Source: Methanorbis furvi
GTDB taxonomy: Archaea; Halobacteriota; Methanomicrobia; Methanomicrobiales; Methanocorpusculaceae
NCBI RefSeq assembly: GCF_032714615.1
Contig: NZ_JAWDKA010000003.1
Location: 124,001-188,000, forward strand
Length of the DNA: 64,000 nucleotides
Direction of reading: 5' to 3'
Positions 63,228 to 64,000 of the stretch are shown here, piece after piece. Position numbers and translations under genes: made by a program. The notes beneath the pieces are model-generated. The model saw only the letters and a program-made list of their open reading frames with translations. It was not told where the DNA came from and did no database searches. The stretch's first letter is position 1. Every line of letters begins with the position of its first letter.

Positions 63228-63477
63228 AAGTCCTGCCTCCCACGGAAAAACGGAACACACAGAATAAAAAAACATCACGGAGCAGACGTGAACACCACGG
63301 AATCCGAAAACGATTCATTTCCGTGATGTTCACGTCTGCTCCGTGATGTTTTTCTGTGAAATTTTCGTGTGCTCCGTTTTTCCTGCGAAGCAGCGAGCAG
63401 GCCGAAACGACTACTGAAAGGAGGAGTTAAACACGACGGGACGGCATGTGTAAGGCATGCGAATCGTGGGCGGAGCT
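63228..63477. repeat. Family A repeat with inserted segment
   Basis: The left half AAGTCCTGCCTCCCACGG... and the mirrored core (ATCACGGAGCAGACGTGAAC, GTTCACGTCTGCTCCGTGAT) match the copies at 53551 and 56618. Near 63383 the sequence changes to GCGAAGCAGCGAGCAGGCCG, and the normal right end GTGGGCGGAGC comes only at 63467-63477. About 80 bases therefore appear inserted. Confidence 0.75.
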
Positions 63478-63650
63478 ACGATCAATGCCGAACAGTGTGT
63501 GCCAATAAACGAATTTATGGACAAAGCCGGAAAAACGAGGGTTGTTGTAGTATTTCTGCTCCGTTGACAACGCATGCATAAAGGTACAACGCCCTGCAAA
63601 CCCGAGAACTGATAAGGTTTGGACGACAGAATAGTTCATGAGCTGGTCCT

Positions 63651-64000
63651 ATGTCCCGCATGCCTGTAAAGATTCCGCCGATGCTTGCTGATACCATCGT
63701 CTGCGGTATTGCGTCTCTTGACAAAATGTTGTTTGCAGAGACAGGTCCCTGCCGTTTGTGCGGGGGACGGGCCGCGCCGTACGATACAAAGGAAAAAATC
63801 TACGCAACCCTCCACACCGCAGAAGGAGGAAAAAAGATCACCGTGTTTGTCCGGCGGTTCCGATGCAGCGACTGCGGCACACTGATTTATGCGAACGAAC
63901 CCTTTTACCCTGATACAAGACTTGGCTCATCAGTGGTGGATCTCGCAATTGCCCTGTCGCTGATGCACTCCTTTACCCATACCGCTGAAATTATCAACGC
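63651..64000 (+). CDS. Zinc-ribbon protein, partial (possibly a transposase)
   Basis: An open frame runs from ATG 63651 to the window end without a stop, so the gene is truncated. The N-terminal part has CRLCGG and CSDCG, a four-cysteine zinc ribbon at about residues 35-73, then RLGSSVVDLAIALSLMHSFTHTAEII. Zinc-ribbon N-termini of this type occur in some transposases. The neighbouring repeat supports a mobile context, but the family cannot be named from 116 codons. Confidence 0.55.
   Translation, partial: MSRMPVKIPPMLADTIVCGIASLDKMLFAETGPCRLCGGRAAPYDTKEKIYATLHTAEGGKKITVFVRRFRCSDCGTLIYANEPFYPDTRLGSSVVDLAIALSLMHSFTHTAEIIN

Noticed and set aside
63369-63600. Short frames on both strands around the last repeat
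   Set aside because: They cover repeat DNA, have no ribosome site and resemble no protein.

Overview
The window looks like a chromosome segment of a methanogenic archaeon of the order Methanomicrobiales, most likely a Methanocorpusculum-like organism. The evidence is the split archaeal RNA polymerase genes (H, B'', B', A', A''), an archaeal histone and TBP, FEN1, and many methanogenesis marker genes. The genus is an inference; no 16S rRNA is present.

Layout. 1-8.3 kb: tRNA-Lys and the rpoH-rpoB2-rpoB1-rpoA1-rpoA2 operon. 8.5-10.4 kb: a translationally coupled ATPase plus DUF4276 (TOPRIM-like) pair beside a large palindromic repeat. 10.4-16.1 kb: aldehyde dehydrogenase, a small lipoprotein, a histone, marker genes mmp4-mmp2 and a PKD-containing pilin-like protein. 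16.4-21.9 kb: a seven-gene operon with 4-base overlaps encoding 2-oxoglutarate:ferredoxin oxidoreductase (korDABC), succinyl-CoA ligase (sucCD) and a diadenylate cyclase (dacZ). 22-31.7 kb: an accessory surface-protein island with a frameshifted IS481-type element, two tandemly duplicated beta-helix adhesins and a GLUG-repeat adhesin, all behind a conserved leader. 31.9-39.4 kb: the methyl-coenzyme M reductase activation operon (atwA-mmp3-mmp6-mmp5-mmp15-mmp17-mmp7 plus an AhpD-like gene). 39.8-49.2 kb: FEN1, a presenilin-type protease, tRNA-Gly, thioredoxins, a CBS protein, universal stress proteins, TBP and an acyl-CoA synthetase. 49.3-63.2 kb: mat-hisG-hisA-hisB, ferritin, a surE cluster, a flavoprotein, an aldo/keto reductase, two FKBPs, an ACT-hom-HTH/DDTD operon and a DUF92 membrane protein. 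The last 350 bases hold the start of a zinc-ribbon protein cut by the window end.

Two families of dispersed palindromic repeats sit in intergenic gaps. Family A carries CCCACGGA ends and a core with CACGGAGCAGACGTGAACA. Family B has AAACGCGAATCGC ends and an inner hairpin. They exchange a GCATGCC...GCTTCG module and look like non-autonomous elements or transcribed hairpins. The IS481-like element appears to sit inside one such repeat.

The points most worth following are dacZ as the last gene of the 2-oxoglutarate/succinyl-CoA operon, the HTH-DDTD protein in the homoserine operon, the modular repeat families, the shared adhesin leader, a perfect palindrome at the predicted ferritin transcription start, the ATPase/DUF4276 pair, and the acidic N-terminal extension of RpoA''.
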